NCBI GenBank assembly: GCA_020635695.1
Contig: JACJZH010000013.1
Coordinates: forward strand, 21,501-85,500
Direction: 5' to 3'
From: Flavobacteriales bacterium
GTDB taxonomy: Bacteria; Bacteroidota; Bacteroidia; Flavobacteriales_F; PHOS-HE28
DNA: 64,000 nt
Shown here: positions 44,887-54,499 of the stretch, one piece after another
Layout of the letters: the number at the start of each line of letters is the position of its first letter
How positions within the stretch are numbered: position 1 is the stretch's first letter
Notes under the pieces: model-generated
Database searches by the model: none
What the model was told of the DNA's origin: nothing
The model's input: only the letters and a program-made list of their open reading frames with translations
Translations under genes and position numbers: made by a program

Positions 44887-45135
44887 ATGAACATCACCTT
44901 CAACGAGCTCCGGAAGATCAAGGACAGCCTGCCCGACGGAAGCATCCACCGCATCGCGCGCGAGCTGGACCTGAACGTGGAAACGGTATGGAACTACTTC
45001 GGGGGCTACAACCACCGGGAAGGGCGTCCCATGGGCGTGCACCTGGAGGAGGGCCCCGATGGCGGTGTGGTCGCGCTGGACGACACCCGCATCCTGGACC
45101 TGGCGCAGAACATCCTGCGCGAGTCGCACAACTGA
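44887..45135 (+). CDS. Small DNA-binding-like protein
   Basis: 82 residues. The first part (FNELRKIKDSLPDGSIHRIA, then RELDLNVETVWNYFGG) looks like a helix-turn-helix with conserved spacing; the second half is short beta-strands (MGVHLEEGPDGG) and a C-terminal helix. As I recall, similar short proteins are widespread in Bacteroidota and annotated as DNA-binding; targets are unknown. An AT-rich leader (TATTATCTTTTACC) precedes it, unlike most genes here, and a strong terminator follows, so it is a single-gene unit, probably well expressed. Confidence 0.8.
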   Translation: MNITFNELRKIKDSLPDGSIHRIARELDLNVETVWNYFGGYNHREGRPMGVHLEEGPDGGVVALDDTRILDLAQNILRESHN

Positions 45136-45184
45136 GCGACTTAGGTCCGGTACCGTACGCTCCGGTCCGGCGGCCGGGAAGGAG

Positions 45185-45215
45185 GAGGTCTGTACCACAG
45201 GCCTCTTTCTTTTTC
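45185..45215 (+). terminator. Rho-independent terminator of the small DNA-binding protein gene
   Basis: GAGGTCTGT, loop ACC and ACAGGCCTC form a 9-bp stem (one G-T pair), followed by TTTCTTTTTC. It sits between the convergent small gene and the OmpA-like gene. Confidence 0.85.
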
Positions 45216-46405
45216 TAACGTTCCACCACCTCGAACTCCACCCTCCGGTTCAGGGCACGGCCCTCCTCGGTGGTGTTCGGGGCCACGGGTTCGGCCTCGC
45301 CAAGGCCTTCCGAGCTCAGCCTTTCCCGGTCGATGCCCTCTTCCACCAGATGGTCCACCACGGCCTTGGCGCGGGCCTCGCTCAGCTTGCGGTTGTACTC
45401 GTCGCTCCCCTGGTCGTCCGTGTGCCCGGTGATGTGGATGCGCATGAGCGGATAGTCGGTGAGCAGGTCCACGAGCTTCTCCAGTTCGGGTCCGCTCTCG
45501 GCGGTGAGGGTCGCCTTGTCGAACTCGAAGAAGAGGTTGTCCAGCCGGATGCGCTTGCCCACCTCGGGTTCCACCTGGTACAGGTCCACCTCCTTCGTGC
45601 TCGCCTGGTCCTCCACCTTCTGCTTCGGCGGTGGCGGCACGCTCTCCTTGGGCTTTGGGGTGAGCGCGGTGCCCGGCGGTGCCACCCGGACGTTCACGTC
45701 GTCGATGAAGTAGAAGGCGCCCCGCTGTCCTTCGGGCTGGCGTTCGTGGAGCGTGGCCTCGTCCGTGTAGAAGTTGCCGATCACCACGAAGCGCTCACCG
45801 CCCTTCGCTTCGATCACGCCGCTCACCTTGGTCCATCCACGTTTGTCCAGCAGCTGTTCCTCGTTCACCACGGGGGTGAAATAGAGTGGCAGGTTATCCC
45901 GCGTGGCGATCAAGGTGTCGCTGAGGTACAACCCGAGGTTGTTGCTGGCCTCGTTGCTGAAGCTCGCCCGCATGGTCCAGAACTCGGCGATGTAGCGGGT
46001 ACCGGCCTCGAGCGGCTCACGCAGTTCCATCTCCAGGTACTCGTGCCAGTAGCTGGGGGTGTTGCCCTTGCCCCACACCTTGATGCCGGCCATGCAGTCG
46101 CCCCCGTGCGGACCGGCCTTGCCGTCCGTCCGTTTGTGCGGGTGGCTCCAGCAGTCCACGTCCAGCTTCAGGCTGAAATGGTCCGGCGTGGTCTGCGTGG
46201 CGCTGCGCCAGCCCCCGAACCACGCGTTGAACTTCTCCACGTCCTGCGTCCAGCGGCACTGCAGGCGCTCGAATTCCTCGAACCCGGGGTTCGGCACCAG
46301 GTTCGGCATGGTGTCGTTGTTCAGCGTGCGCTGCAGCAGGTTCTGCGCCGGCAGGGCATGGCCCAAGGCTGTCAACAGGATGACGGTCAGGAGACGGACG
46401 TTCAT
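45215..46405 (-). CDS. OmpA/MotB-domain outer membrane protein
   Basis: 396 residues. A signal peptide (about 1-20) is followed by a jelly-roll-like domain (about 30-220) starting with NLVPNPGFEEFERLQCRW, a Pro-rich linker, and an OmpA domain (about 280-396) with LFFEFDKATLTAESGPELEK and HTDDQGSDEYNRKLSEARA, which binds peptidoglycan. Such proteins anchor the outer membrane to the wall; the N-terminal domain may bind glycan. The start ATG lies only 5 bases after a perfect TAGCTTTG box, so the mRNA is likely leaderless. Confidence 0.9.
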   Translation of the reverse strand: MNVRLLTVILLTALGHALPAQNLLQRTLNNDTMPNLVPNPGFEEFERLQCRWTQDVEKFNAWFGGWRSATQTTPDHFSLKLDVDCWSHPHKRTDGKAGPHGGDCMAGIKVWGKGNTPSYWHEYLEMELREPLEAGTRYIAEFWTMRASFSNEASNNLGLYLSDTLIATRDNLPLYFTPVVNEEQLLDKRGWTKVSGVIEAKGGERFVVIGNFYTDEATLHERQPEGQRGAFYFIDDVNVRVAPPGTALTPKPKESVPPPPKQKVEDQASTKEVDLYQVEPEVGKRIRLDNLFFEFDKATLTAESGPELEKLVDLLTDYPLMRIHITGHTDDQGSDEYNRKLSEARAKAVVDHLVEEGIDRERLSSEGLGEAEPVAPNTTEEGRALNRRVEFEVVER

Positions 46406-46410
46406 GGAGG

Positions 46411-46418
46411 CAAAGCTA
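46411..46418 (-). promoter_or_regulatory. -7-like box TAGCTTTG of the OmpA-like gene
   Basis: Minus-strand TAGCTTTG, perfect match, ending 5 bases before the ATG at 46405. Confidence 0.6.
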
Positions 46419-46547
46419 CCGGGGTGCATGCCCGGTCCATCGGCAAGCTTCGTGCCGGGCTTCAACAGGTGCTTCTGAAAAGCGTCCTTCACGATCGGTG
46501 GTGGGCATCCTTCCCATTCGGTCCGGGCAAGGTCCGATCGACCTGGA

Positions 46548-46555
46548 TAGCTTCG
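46548..46555 (+). promoter_or_regulatory. -7-like box TAGCTTCG of the T9SS cargo gene at 46577
   Basis: TAGCTTCG, 21 bases before the ATG at 46577, in the gap to the divergent OmpA-like gene. Confidence 0.5.
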
Positions 46556-46576
46556 GAACATCCTAAAGCCGGCATC

Positions 46577-47953
46577 ATGAAACAGTCCTTCCTCCTTGGT
46601 CTTGTTCTTCTGAGTCCCTCGCTGCTCCTCGCGCAGGAGATCCCGAACGGGGACTTTGAACTGTGGTCCACCCAGGTGCTGTTCGAACGACCGGACGACT
46701 GGGACAGCGGCAACTACCAGGACGCGCCCGTGGTGACCACCACCAAGGTCACCGGTGCTCCCGAAGGTCAGTTCGCGGCGCATCTGGAGACCCAGATCCT
46801 CGACGACGACACCGCGTTCGGTTATGTGCTCCTGGGCCGGATCGATGAGACCCCGGTGGCCGGAGTGCCGCATGGGACCGACGTGGCCGCTGTGGAGTGC
46901 TGGCTGCGTTACGACCTGCAACCGGGTGACACGGCGCTCGCCCTGGCCGTCTGCTGGTCGGGTGGCACGATCGTGTCGTCCGGGGAATGGCGCTATCAGG
47001 GCCAGCAGACCACCTGGATGCAGCAGACCTTCACCCTTCCCCTGGCGGCCACCAACGTGGACAGTGTGGTGGTGGCGTTCGCGAGCACCGATCCGTTCAC
47101 CGAAGGCATCGCCCAGCAGGGCTCCTGGGTGGAAGTGGACGACGTGCGCCTGACCCACCCGAACGTGCCTACGCCGGATGCCTTGCCCAATGCGGGGTTC
47201 GAGGATTGGAGCGACGTGAGCGCTGAGGATGCCGATGGCTGGGCATCCTACAATGCCCGCGTTGCCGGCTTCGGGTTCACTTCCGTCTCGAAGAGCACGG
47301 ATGCGAACTCGGGTGCGTTCTCGGCCATGCTCGCCACCATCGGTGCGTTCGGCGATACCCTGCCGGCGGTGCTCACCAACGGCCTGCTCAACGACCAGGG
47401 ACCGTATGCGGGTATTTCGTACGTGGCCACGCCCATGCAGTTCACGGGCGCCTACAAGTACCAGCCCTCGGGGATGGACGAGGCCTTCGTCGGGGTCACC
47501 TTCCTGTCCGGTGGTGTCCCCATCGGCAATGCCGTCCAGCAGATCCCTGCGGCGGCCGCCACATGGACCCCGTTCAGCGTGAACGTGAACATCTTCGGCG
47601 GCCCGCCGGACAGCATCCTGGTGGCCGCCTTCTCGGGCGACAACCCGGGTTCCACGCTATGGGTGGACGACCTGGACCTGAGCGGTGGTGATGTGGGACT
47701 GGATGAGCGCGAAGGGATGAGCATGCAGCCCTGGCCCAACCCGGCCCGCGACAGGATCACCATCCCCGGACTTCAGGCTGAAGACCGGGTGCGGGTCCGC
47801 GATGGCTCGGGTCGTGTGGTGCGCGAGTGGCGCATGTCCATGGCGGGTCCGGCCGTGCTCGATCTGGGCGGCTTGGTCCCCGGAGCCTACCTGATGGAAG
47901 TGCGCTCAGGGAACGAGGTGGCCACACATCGCCTGGTGAAGCTGGCCGACTGA
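46577..47953 (+). CDS. T9SS-secreted protein with two jelly-roll-like domains
   Basis: 458 residues. A signal peptide (about 1-19, LGLVLLSPSLLLAQ) is followed by two similar beta domains, each starting with a Gly-Phe-Glu motif: IPNGDFELWS (about 21) and LPNAGFEDWS (about 203). This is the look of PCMD/carbohydrate-binding-like domains. The last about 75 residues are a T9SS type A sorting domain (PWPNPARDRITIPGLQ, LVPGAYLMEVRSG). It is divergent from the OmpA-like gene, whose N-terminal domain also starts with NPGFEEF, so both may bind similar ligands. Confidence 0.85.
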   Translation: MKQSFLLGLVLLSPSLLLAQEIPNGDFELWSTQVLFERPDDWDSGNYQDAPVVTTTKVTGAPEGQFAAHLETQILDDDTAFGYVLLGRIDETPVAGVPHGTDVAAVECWLRYDLQPGDTALALAVCWSGGTIVSSGEWRYQGQQTTWMQQTFTLPLAATNVDSVVVAFASTDPFTEGIAQQGSWVEVDDVRLTHPNVPTPDALPNAGFEDWSDVSAEDADGWASYNARVAGFGFTSVSKSTDANSGAFSAMLATIGAFGDTLPAVLTNGLLNDQGPYAGISYVATPMQFTGAYKYQPSGMDEAFVGVTFLSGGVPIGNAVQQIPAAAATWTPFSVNVNIFGGPPDSILVAAFSGDNPGSTLWVDDLDLSGGDVGLDEREGMSMQPWPNPARDRITIPGLQAEDRVRVRDGSGRVVREWRMSMAGPAVLDLGGLVPGAYLMEVRSGNEVATHRLVKLAD

Positions 47954-47958
47954 CCGGT

Positions 47959-47970
47959 CGCTGGCCAGCG
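47959..47970. other. 12-bp palindrome between convergent genes
   Basis: CGCTGGCCAGCG is self-complementary. TAGGGA and TCCCTA at 47972-47995 form a further 6-bp stem. They lie between two convergent cargo genes and may help end transcription, but no U-run follows. Confidence 0.3.
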
Positions 47971-47992
47971 GTAGGGAGGTGTGGTCCGTTCC

Positions 47993-50900
47993 CTATTGCA
48001 CCACCAGCCGTTCATGGTGCACCGCTCCACCGCGAAGCTGGAACCGGAGCACGTACGTTCCCGCGGGTAACCCGGTCAGGTCCAACGTAGGAGCTGCTAC
48101 GGGCGTACGGACCGTCCTGCCTGCATGGTCCAGCACCTCCAGCCGCTGAATGGAGGCCACGTCACCCACAAGCTGGACCGGGCCACTCGTCGGATTCGGG
48201 AACACCGTGAGGTCGGCATGGTCCTTCATGCCTGCCACGGCCACCACGGGAGAGTCCTCGAACGCGCCGTCGTGGTCGTACTGCCGCAGGTGGTAGTAGC
48301 TGATGCGTTCGGTGGGGTTGGGGTCCAGGAATCCGTATTCCAGCACGGCCACACTGTTGCCGGCGCCATCCACCCAGCCCACGCGTTGGTGGGAGGTCTC
48401 TCCCTCGATGCGGCGCCACACCTCGAAGCCCGCGTTGTCCTGTTCGCTGGCGGTCAGCCAGGTCAGGCGCACATGGTCCCGGTCCTGCCGTTCGCCGGAA
48501 AGGCTCAGCAGTTCCACCGGCAGGGGAAGGCCCTGGGTGGTGATGTAGAACTCGCTGAAACCGGCCACGGTGGCGTCGTACCAGCCCACCTGCGTCGCCG
48601 GACCGATCTCGGGATCCATCCCGGTGGGGGTGGGGAAGTGCATGAAGTAGTTGCCCACGGCGGTGTTGTCGGCCAGCAGACAGTTCTCGTTGGGTCCGTC
48701 GTACTGGCTCACACCTGCGTCCGAAGTGATGGTCACTGCCGGGTCGGCGGCTGCCAATGCGGCGAACTCGTTGGCATGGTAGAACAGGCGCACGTCCACC
48801 CCGGCACCGGTGATCGGGTTCTGCGGTTCGATGCGCCAGTTGCGGTCCATGTAGTACTGCCCGATGCCGCTCTGCCGCACGGGTCCGGTGTGGATGTAGA
48901 TCTCCGAATTGATGGTGCCCAGCGTGTTTCCGTTCTCCTGGATCCGCGCGATCACCTTGCGGTCGCGGTAGATCCAGATCGGACGCCCGCTGCCGTCGCT
49001 CACGGCGGGATCGGCGTTCACGCACACGTCGAACTGTTCGTTCCAGAGCTGCGGCGTGAACTCGTCACAGCCGATGTCCGGGGTCGCCGGATCGCGGGGG
49101 TCGCCATCCATGTCGGTGGTGATGCCGGCGAAGGGCATGGCGGCCGCGTTGATGTCCATGCCGTAGGCGTGCAGGTCGGTGAACGGATCGAAGAACAAGG
49201 GGTCCGCGATCAGGGAGTTGGCATTGGTACCCGTTCCTGCGGAAAGCGCGGCGACCGTGGTGTATGGAACACCGTTCCAACTGACCACAGGTCCTGGGAC
49301 CCCGGTGCGCTGGAAGCAGTTCCGGTCACCTGTTGTCCCGGTCAGCGAGGTGTTCACCGTCATCTGGTTGAACGTGGAGAAGATGTTGTTCCGGAGCACC
49401 ACGTCCGAACCGGTACCGGTGGCCAGCAGGGCATAGCGTCCCGACGTGGTCATACGCACGCTGTTGAACACGAGGTCGGTGCGTGATACGCCCTGCAACC
49501 GGATCCCTTGGGCACTGGAGAAGATCACCTCGTTGTTGGCGACCACGGCCCTGCCAGGTGCCACGGGCGCGATCCCGGTCAGGTAGATGCCGGAGCTGGA
49601 AACGCCGATCCCTCCGGTGATCCGGTTGGCCAGTATGGTGATGGGCCCGGTGCATGCGCTCACGAGAACGGCGTTGTCGGTGTTCGTGACGTCCAGTTGG
49701 CACTGGCTGATGGTCGTTGGTGCGGTATTGTCCAGCACCCGGATCCCGAACACCCCTCCCGTACGGACACATTGGGTGATCGACAGGGTGTCTCCGGAAC
49801 CGTTGGCGTCCCAATACACGGGGTAGCTGCCGTTCTCCAGCAGGCAGGCTTGCAGGTCCAGGCTGGCGCTTCCACCGGAATTGAAGTGGTAGATGAGCGC
49901 AGAGATGTTGGAGATGGTCCCGTTGTTCGTCAGTTCGCAATGAGCGATGCGGAGGTCACGCACGTCCTCGCATCCGGTCTCCACCTGGACCACCGTGCTG
50001 AAGTTGAACGTACCGGTCCTGCGCAGGGTCATGTGCTCGAAGCGAACGTGGTCCCCGCCCGTCGCCAGGAGCAGGTAGTTGTTGACGTTCGTGCTCTGCG
50101 ATGGCCACTGCAGGATCACACTGGTGCTGTCCAGGGCCTGTCCACGGAAGGTCACGGTGTTCACGATGCTGCTTCCCTTGATCGGGGCGATCCGCAGCTG
50201 TTCCGTGTAGGTGCCGTTCTCGACCTCGAACACCACGGGCCCGGTGATGCCGCACCCGACGATGCGGTCCATCGCCTCGGAGAACGTCGTGAAATCGGCA
50301 CCCAGCGAAGGACCGATCACGTAGGTGCCGGCGAGCAAGGTGCAGTCCGCATTGATCTCGTCCGCTCCCAGGTCGGGTGCTGAAGCGGCCGGCAGGCTGC
50401 GGGCGTCCCCGTCCAGATCATCGGATAGTCCCGGGATCGCGATCCCCTGTCCGGTGCAGGTGGAGTTCGACTGCAGGTGCAGGTCGTTGAAGTCGTCCAC
50501 GAAGAGCGGGTCCACCGACAGGGAGGAACCGAATTGCCCGGTGGCGGCCTGCAGGCAGGGCAGGTCGCTGTGGGGGCCTCCCCAGAATGCGAGGTTGCCG
50601 CCGGCGCTCCAGAGCAGGTCATGGTGTGCCTGTGAAAACGTGAGCCCCCCCGTGCGATAGAGTGCATAGCCGGTATTGCTGCGGAGGATGTTCCCGATCA
50701 ATTCGTTGCCGCTGCCGCTCGCCGTGATGTTCAGAGCGAATCCGGAGACGGTGCTCACGGAGTTGTAGTGCATGCCCAACCCGTTCACGGTTCCGGTCAG
50801 CTGTATCCCCCGGGCCGATCCGCTGCAGGCGATCATGTTGTTCCGCACCACCTGCCAGGATGGGATCAACCCGTCCACCATCAATTGCAGACCGACCCCA

Positions 50901-53900
50901 TTGGCGGCCGTGGCGGTGATGCGGTTGCCGATGATCTGCAGGAGGTTCGCGTTGTGCGCGATGTCCACGGCGATCGAGCTGGGGTTGATCGGTCCGGTGA
51001 TATCGTTCCCCTCGATGTAGACCTCCGGATCGCCGGTACCCGCATTGTTCAATTGGATGGAGCGGAGCCGTTGCCCGGTGAAGTTGCACCGCCGTACCTC
51101 GAGCGTGAGCGCACTGTAGTTCATCTGCCAATGCAAGCCGATGTATCCGCCTTCGAACCGGCTGTCCTCGAACGTCACGTTGTTCTCGTCGTTCTCGGCC
51201 GTGCATTGTGCGAGCACGGAGAGGCCATGCGTACTGTTCGTCAACAGGCGACAATGGCGGAAGTGGATGTACTCGGACCGGGTCGTCGCATCCGCGATGG
51301 TGCTCTCCCAATCCACGCATTTTCCGGGCAGTGAGGGTGTTCCGGTCCTGCTTATCGTCAGGTGCTCGAAGCTCACGCGATCGGCACCTGCGAACCGTAC
51401 GGTGGGAAGCGCGCTGCCATTGGGCCAGGTCAGCGTCACCAGCGAACTGTCCAGGCTCTGTCCTCGGAACGTGATCGTGTTCACGTTGCTGTTACCGGTG
51501 ATAGTGGGCAGGGTGATCTGCTCGGTGTAGGTCCCGTCCTCCACCTCGAACACCACGGGTCCATCGATCCCGCAGGTGATCATCCGGTCGATCGCCGTGG
51601 TGAAGTCAGGGAACCCCGCCGCACAGGACGTGCCGATGACGTATGTCCCGTTCAGTGGTGCGCACACGGCGGTCTCGTCGGCTCCGATGTCGTGGAAGCT
51701 GCCCACCGGGTTGGGCCTGGTCTCGCCGTCCAGGTCGCTGGTCACGCTGGCCAGGTTGGTGCCGGTCCCCTGGCAGGGTGAACCGAACTGGAGGTGCAGG
51801 TCCGTCGCGTTGTTCACGAACAAGGGATCCACCAGCACGGTCGGGCAGAACCCCGCTGAAAGGCCCTGCAGGGCGTTCAGGTTCGGCGCAGCACCGTTCC
51901 AGTAGGCCAGATCGCCGCCCCCGGCATTGAACAGGGCATTGTGCGAGATCGTACCCCAGGTCGCCGTGCCGTTCTTGTAGATGGGGTGGGCGGCGGCATC
52001 GCTCACCCGGCAGATGTTGTTGATGCAGACGATGTCGTTGCCGCCCAGGGTGCAGATCTCGTCGATGGCCGCTCCGCCGACCATGGAGATCGAGTTGTTG
52101 AGGATGTCGATGTAGTGCGCCCGTCCGAAAATGAAGATCCCGGCGGCGGCGGTGTTGGTCGCCGTGAGTGCGATCATGTTGTTCCGGATCACGCCATGTG
52201 CAGTGCTCGTGAGGTCGTTCACGTACAGGCGGATGCCGTACATGTTCACGGTGCGGACGACGTTGTCCTCCACGAGGAACCCTCCGGAATTGTAGTCGAG
52301 GCTCATCGCGAACGTGTAGCTCGTGCTCCCGAGGTTCTCGAACGTGTTGCGCGCAAGGGTGAAGTGGTCGTCCATGGCCAGGACCGCGAAGGCCCCATAG
52401 CTCTGCGTGGTGTAGCAGTCCGTAATGGTCAGGAAGTCATCCTGACCCGTCGAGGAGTTCCAGCGAAAGGCCTCATGCCCGCCCTGGAAGCGGCAGAACG
52501 AGAAGGTGATGTTCTGCTCGCTCAGTCCGCTGGTGGTCTCGGTGACCAGCCCCCGCCAATAGTTCACGTTCTGGATCGGGTTGGCCATGAAGCGCACGTG
52601 GCTGAACGTGCAGTTCTGCGAGGGGTCGGAGCTGGAGAAGCCGTTGAAGTGGAGCACCTGTGCGCCCCAGGTGCCGTTGTTCCCGTTGGAACGGTGCATG
52701 GTCAGGTGCTCGAACGTCACGTGGTCCGCTCCTTCCATCTGCACCACGTAGTTGTTCGCCGGGGCGCCAGCCGGCCAGCGGATGATCACCGCCGAACTGT
52801 CCAGGCTCTGGCCGCGGAAGGTGATCGTGTTCGTGGCACTGTTGCCGGGAATGGCGGGCAGGGCGAACTGCTCCACGTAGATGCCATTCTCCACCTCGAA
52901 TACGACCGGCCCTCCCAGTCCACAGGACAGCATGGCGGCCACGGCCGAGTTGAAGGTCGGGTGATCGGCGAGCCCGGAGCTCCCGATGATGTAGGTGCCT
53001 GACATCGGGGAACAAGCGACCGGGCTCTCGTCCGCGCCGATATCGGCCACGGATGCCACGGGAGAGGGTCTTGTATCCTGGTCGATGTCCACGGTCACGA
53101 GCGGCGGGTCCGGGGCTGCGCCAATACAGGGGGAGGTGCTCAGGATGTGCAGGTCAACGTTCGGGTCCACAGGTAGGGGGTCCTCCCAGAGTGAGTTGGC
53201 ATCCATTCCGTTGGCTGCCTGAAGGGCTGCCAAAGAGTTGAGGATAGTGCCGTTCCAGGATACCTGTTTGGTTGCGGAACTTGACCAATAGATGTTGTGG
53301 TCGCATAGGGTGATGCCATTGTCGCCGCTGAACGTTCGGTACGAACCATTGAGGTTGTAGAACAAGTTCGCCCGCACCTCTGTGTCGGTATTGCTTACGA
53401 TCACGACGCGCCTGTTGGAGCTGTTGTGGAGGTAGTGTTGATGGGAACTGGCGTAGATGGCCACAGCTCCGGCATAGACCCCGGTGGTCAGGAAGATGTT
53501 GTTCCGGATCACCCCTTCGGCACCCAGGGAGCCATTGTTCCCGTAGAAGTAGCCGGTGGTCGGTGGGGTACTTCCGTTCGAGTGAAGGAAGTGGTTCTCG
53601 CCAATGAGCATGGCCACGTCACATGATTCGACATGGATCACTTCCTCGGCACTGAGCGATTGTGTGACGTCGTTACCCACGATCTCCAGTCCACCATCCA
53701 CTGCGGTCACATGAATGGATCCATCCTCGATGATGTTGCCGTTGAACTGGATTTCGTCGGCCTGCCCGTTACCGTCCCAGAACAAGCCGAACAGACCGTT
53801 GGTCATCCGGTTGTTCAGGATGCTCACCGCACTCTCCGTGGTGGCGTTGTCGGAGTAGACATGGCAGCGCACTCCAATGGTCGTCAGGGTCGAGTTCACC

Positions 53901-54358
53901 GTCTCCATCCGGTTGTTCCGGATGGTCACATGGGATGAGCCATTGATGACCACGATGTTGGAAAGTGTGGGGGACCCAGTACGCTGCAGTCCCAGGTGTT
54001 CGAACGTGATGTGCGACGCACCATTGAGATCGATCAAGTAATTGCCACCCCCGCTCGATGTCAGGGTCACCGTCGTACTGTCCAGGGATTGACCGCGGAA
54101 TGCAATGGTGTTGATGGCCGAGGATCCCGTGATCGCAGGGATGCTGATCTGTTCCGTGTAGGTCCCATCCGCCACTTCGAACACCACCGGACCTGCGATG
54201 CCCAGGGTGGTCAGGTCGGTCACTGCTGCGGTGAACGTCAAGTAGTCACCACCACCGCCTCCATCGATCACGTACGTGCCGTTCAGCTGGGCCTGGCCCG
54301 AGAACGGCAGGGCCATCAACAGGAGGCGGAGAACACGGGGAAGAAGGCGAGGGGCCAT
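47993..54358 (-). CDS. Giant T9SS-secreted protein with four beta-helix repeats
   Basis: 2121 residues. A signal peptide (1-24) is followed by four tandem units of about 430-450 residues starting at residues 25, 452, 902 and 1342. Each begins with a GTYxI element, then GPVVFEVENGTYTEQ and NTITFRGQSLDSS, a right-handed beta-helix with many short N-rich turns, and ends with DLDGxxR and DIGADE. After about residue 1770 come a domain with GFSEFYITT, an Fn3-like domain (LTWLTASEQDNAGFEVWR) and a T9SS type A tail (TVFPNPTSGPVQLVG, LPAGTYVLRFQL). It is probably a surface fibre or polysaccharide-binding protein; function unknown. Unit 1 is more AT-rich than the others. A three-copy 21-bp direct repeat array lies 63 bp upstream. 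Confidence 0.9.
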   Translation of the reverse strand: MAPRLLPRVLRLLLMALPFSGQAQLNGTYVIDGGGGGDYLTFTAAVTDLTTLGIAGPVVFEVADGTYTEQISIPAITGSSAINTIAFRGQSLDSTTVTLTSSGGGNYLIDLNGASHITFEHLGLQRTGSPTLSNIVVINGSSHVTIRNNRMETVNSTLTTIGVRCHVYSDNATTESAVSILNNRMTNGLFGLFWDGNGQADEIQFNGNIIEDGSIHVTAVDGGLEIVGNDVTQSLSAEEVIHVESCDVAMLIGENHFLHSNGSTPPTTGYFYGNNGSLGAEGVIRNNIFLTTGVYAGAVAIYASSHQHYLHNSSNRRVVIVSNTDTEVRANLFYNLNGSYRTFSGDNGITLCDHNIYWSSSATKQVSWNGTILNSLAALQAANGMDANSLWEDPLPVDPNVDLHILSTSPCIGAAPDPPLVTVDIDQDTRPSPVASVADIGADESPVACSPMSGTYIIGSSGLADHPTFNSAVAAMLSCGLGGPVVFEVENGIYVEQFALPAIPGNSATNTITFRGQSLDSSAVIIRWPAGAPANNYVVQMEGADHVTFEHLTMHRSNGNNGTWGAQVLHFNGFSSSDPSQNCTFSHVRFMANPIQNVNYWRGLVTETTSGLSEQNITFSFCRFQGGHEAFRWNSSTGQDDFLTITDCYTTQSYGAFAVLAMDDHFTLARNTFENLGSTSYTFAMSLDYNSGGFLVEDNVVRTVNMYGIRLYVNDLTSTAHGVIRNNMIALTATNTAAAGIFIFGRAHYIDILNNSISMVGGAAIDEICTLGGNDIVCINNICRVSDAAAHPIYKNGTATWGTISHNALFNAGGGDLAYWNGAAPNLNALQGLSAGFCPTVLVDPLFVNNATDLHLQFGSPCQGTGTNLASVTSDLDGETRPNPVGSFHDIGADETAVCAPLNGTYVIGTSCAAGFPDFTTAIDRMITCGIDGPVVFEVEDGTYTEQITLPTITGNSNVNTITFRGQSLDSSLVTLTWPNGSALPTVRFAGADRVSFEHLTISRTGTPSLPGKCVDWESTIADATTRSEYIHFRHCRLLTNSTHGLSVLAQCTAENDENNVTFEDSRFEGGYIGLHWQMNYSALTLEVRRCNFTGQRLRSIQLNNAGTGDPEVYIEGNDITGPINPSSIAVDIAHNANLLQIIGNRITATAANGVGLQLMVDGLIPSWQVVRNNMIACSGSARGIQLTGTVNGLGMHYNSVSTVSGFALNITASGSGNELIGNILRSNTGYALYRTGGLTFSQAHHDLLWSAGGNLAFWGGPHSDLPCLQAATGQFGSSLSVDPLFVDDFNDLHLQSNSTCTGQGIAIPGLSDDLDGDARSLPAASAPDLGADEINADCTLLAGTYVIGPSLGADFTTFSEAMDRIVGCGITGPVVFEVENGTYTEQLRIAPIKGSSIVNTVTFRGQALDSTSVILQWPSQSTNVNNYLLLATGGDHVRFEHMTLRRTGTFNFSTVVQVETGCEDVRDLRIAHCELTNNGTISNISALIYHFNSGGSASLDLQACLLENGSYPVYWDANGSGDTLSITQCVRTGGVFGIRVLDNTAPTTISQCQLDVTNTDNAVLVSACTGPITILANRITGGIGVSSSGIYLTGIAPVAPGRAVVANNEVIFSSAQGIRLQGVSRTDLVFNSVRMTTSGRYALLATGTGSDVVLRNNIFSTFNQMTVNTSLTGTTGDRNCFQRTGVPGPVVSWNGVPYTTVAALSAGTGTNANSLIADPLFFDPFTDLHAYGMDINAAAMPFAGITTDMDGDPRDPATPDIGCDEFTPQLWNEQFDVCVNADPAVSDGSGRPIWIYRDRKVIARIQENGNTLGTINSEIYIHTGPVRQSGIGQYYMDRNWRIEPQNPITGAGVDVRLFYHANEFAALAAADPAVTITSDAGVSQYDGPNENCLLADNTAVGNYFMHFPTPTGMDPEIGPATQVGWYDATVAGFSEFYITTQGLPLPVELLSLSGERQDRDHVRLTWLTASEQDNAGFEVWRRIEGETSHQRVGWVDGAGNSVAVLEYGFLDPNPTERISYYHLRQYDHDGAFEDSPVVAVAGMKDHADLTVFPNPTSGPVQLVGDVASIQRLEVLDHAGRTVRTPVAAPTLDLTGLPAGTYVLRFQLRGGAVHHERLVVQ

Positions 54359-54380
54359 GACCGGGCGCGTTGGGTAGGTC

Positions 54381-54388
54381 CAAGATCA
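54381..54388 (-). promoter_or_regulatory. Weak -7-like element of the giant beta-helix gene
   Basis: Minus-strand TGATCTTG keeps T, TTG of TAnnTTTG. It is reported because its distance (33 bp) to the LytTR-like repeats equals that in the two other arrays. Confidence 0.3.
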
Positions 54389-54420
54389 CGCGCTCGTGTA
54401 CGCGTGTAAACCCCTTCCGG

Positions 54421-54469
54421 GTGAACGACCGGGAGACCTTGGCGAACGACCCGTTCACCCCAGTGAAGG
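54421..54469. promoter_or_regulatory. LytTR-type direct repeats, three copies at 21-bp period
   Basis: GTGAACG (54421), GCGAACG (54442) and GTGAAGG (54463) are exactly 21 bp apart; the first two are followed by AC. Read on the other strand they are CGTTCAC-like, as in the GTT-containing sites of LytTR regulators, and point to the giant beta-helix gene, whose ATG lies 63 bp from the nearest copy. Confidence 0.6.
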
Positions 54470-54499
54470 GGGAAGTGAACGGAAAGGCCGGAATGGAGC

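Noticed and set aside
47959..47995. Bidirectional terminator between convergent cargo genes
   Set aside because: The palindrome and the following stem have no U-run on either strand, so the terminator call is not supported; it was listed only as a palindrome.
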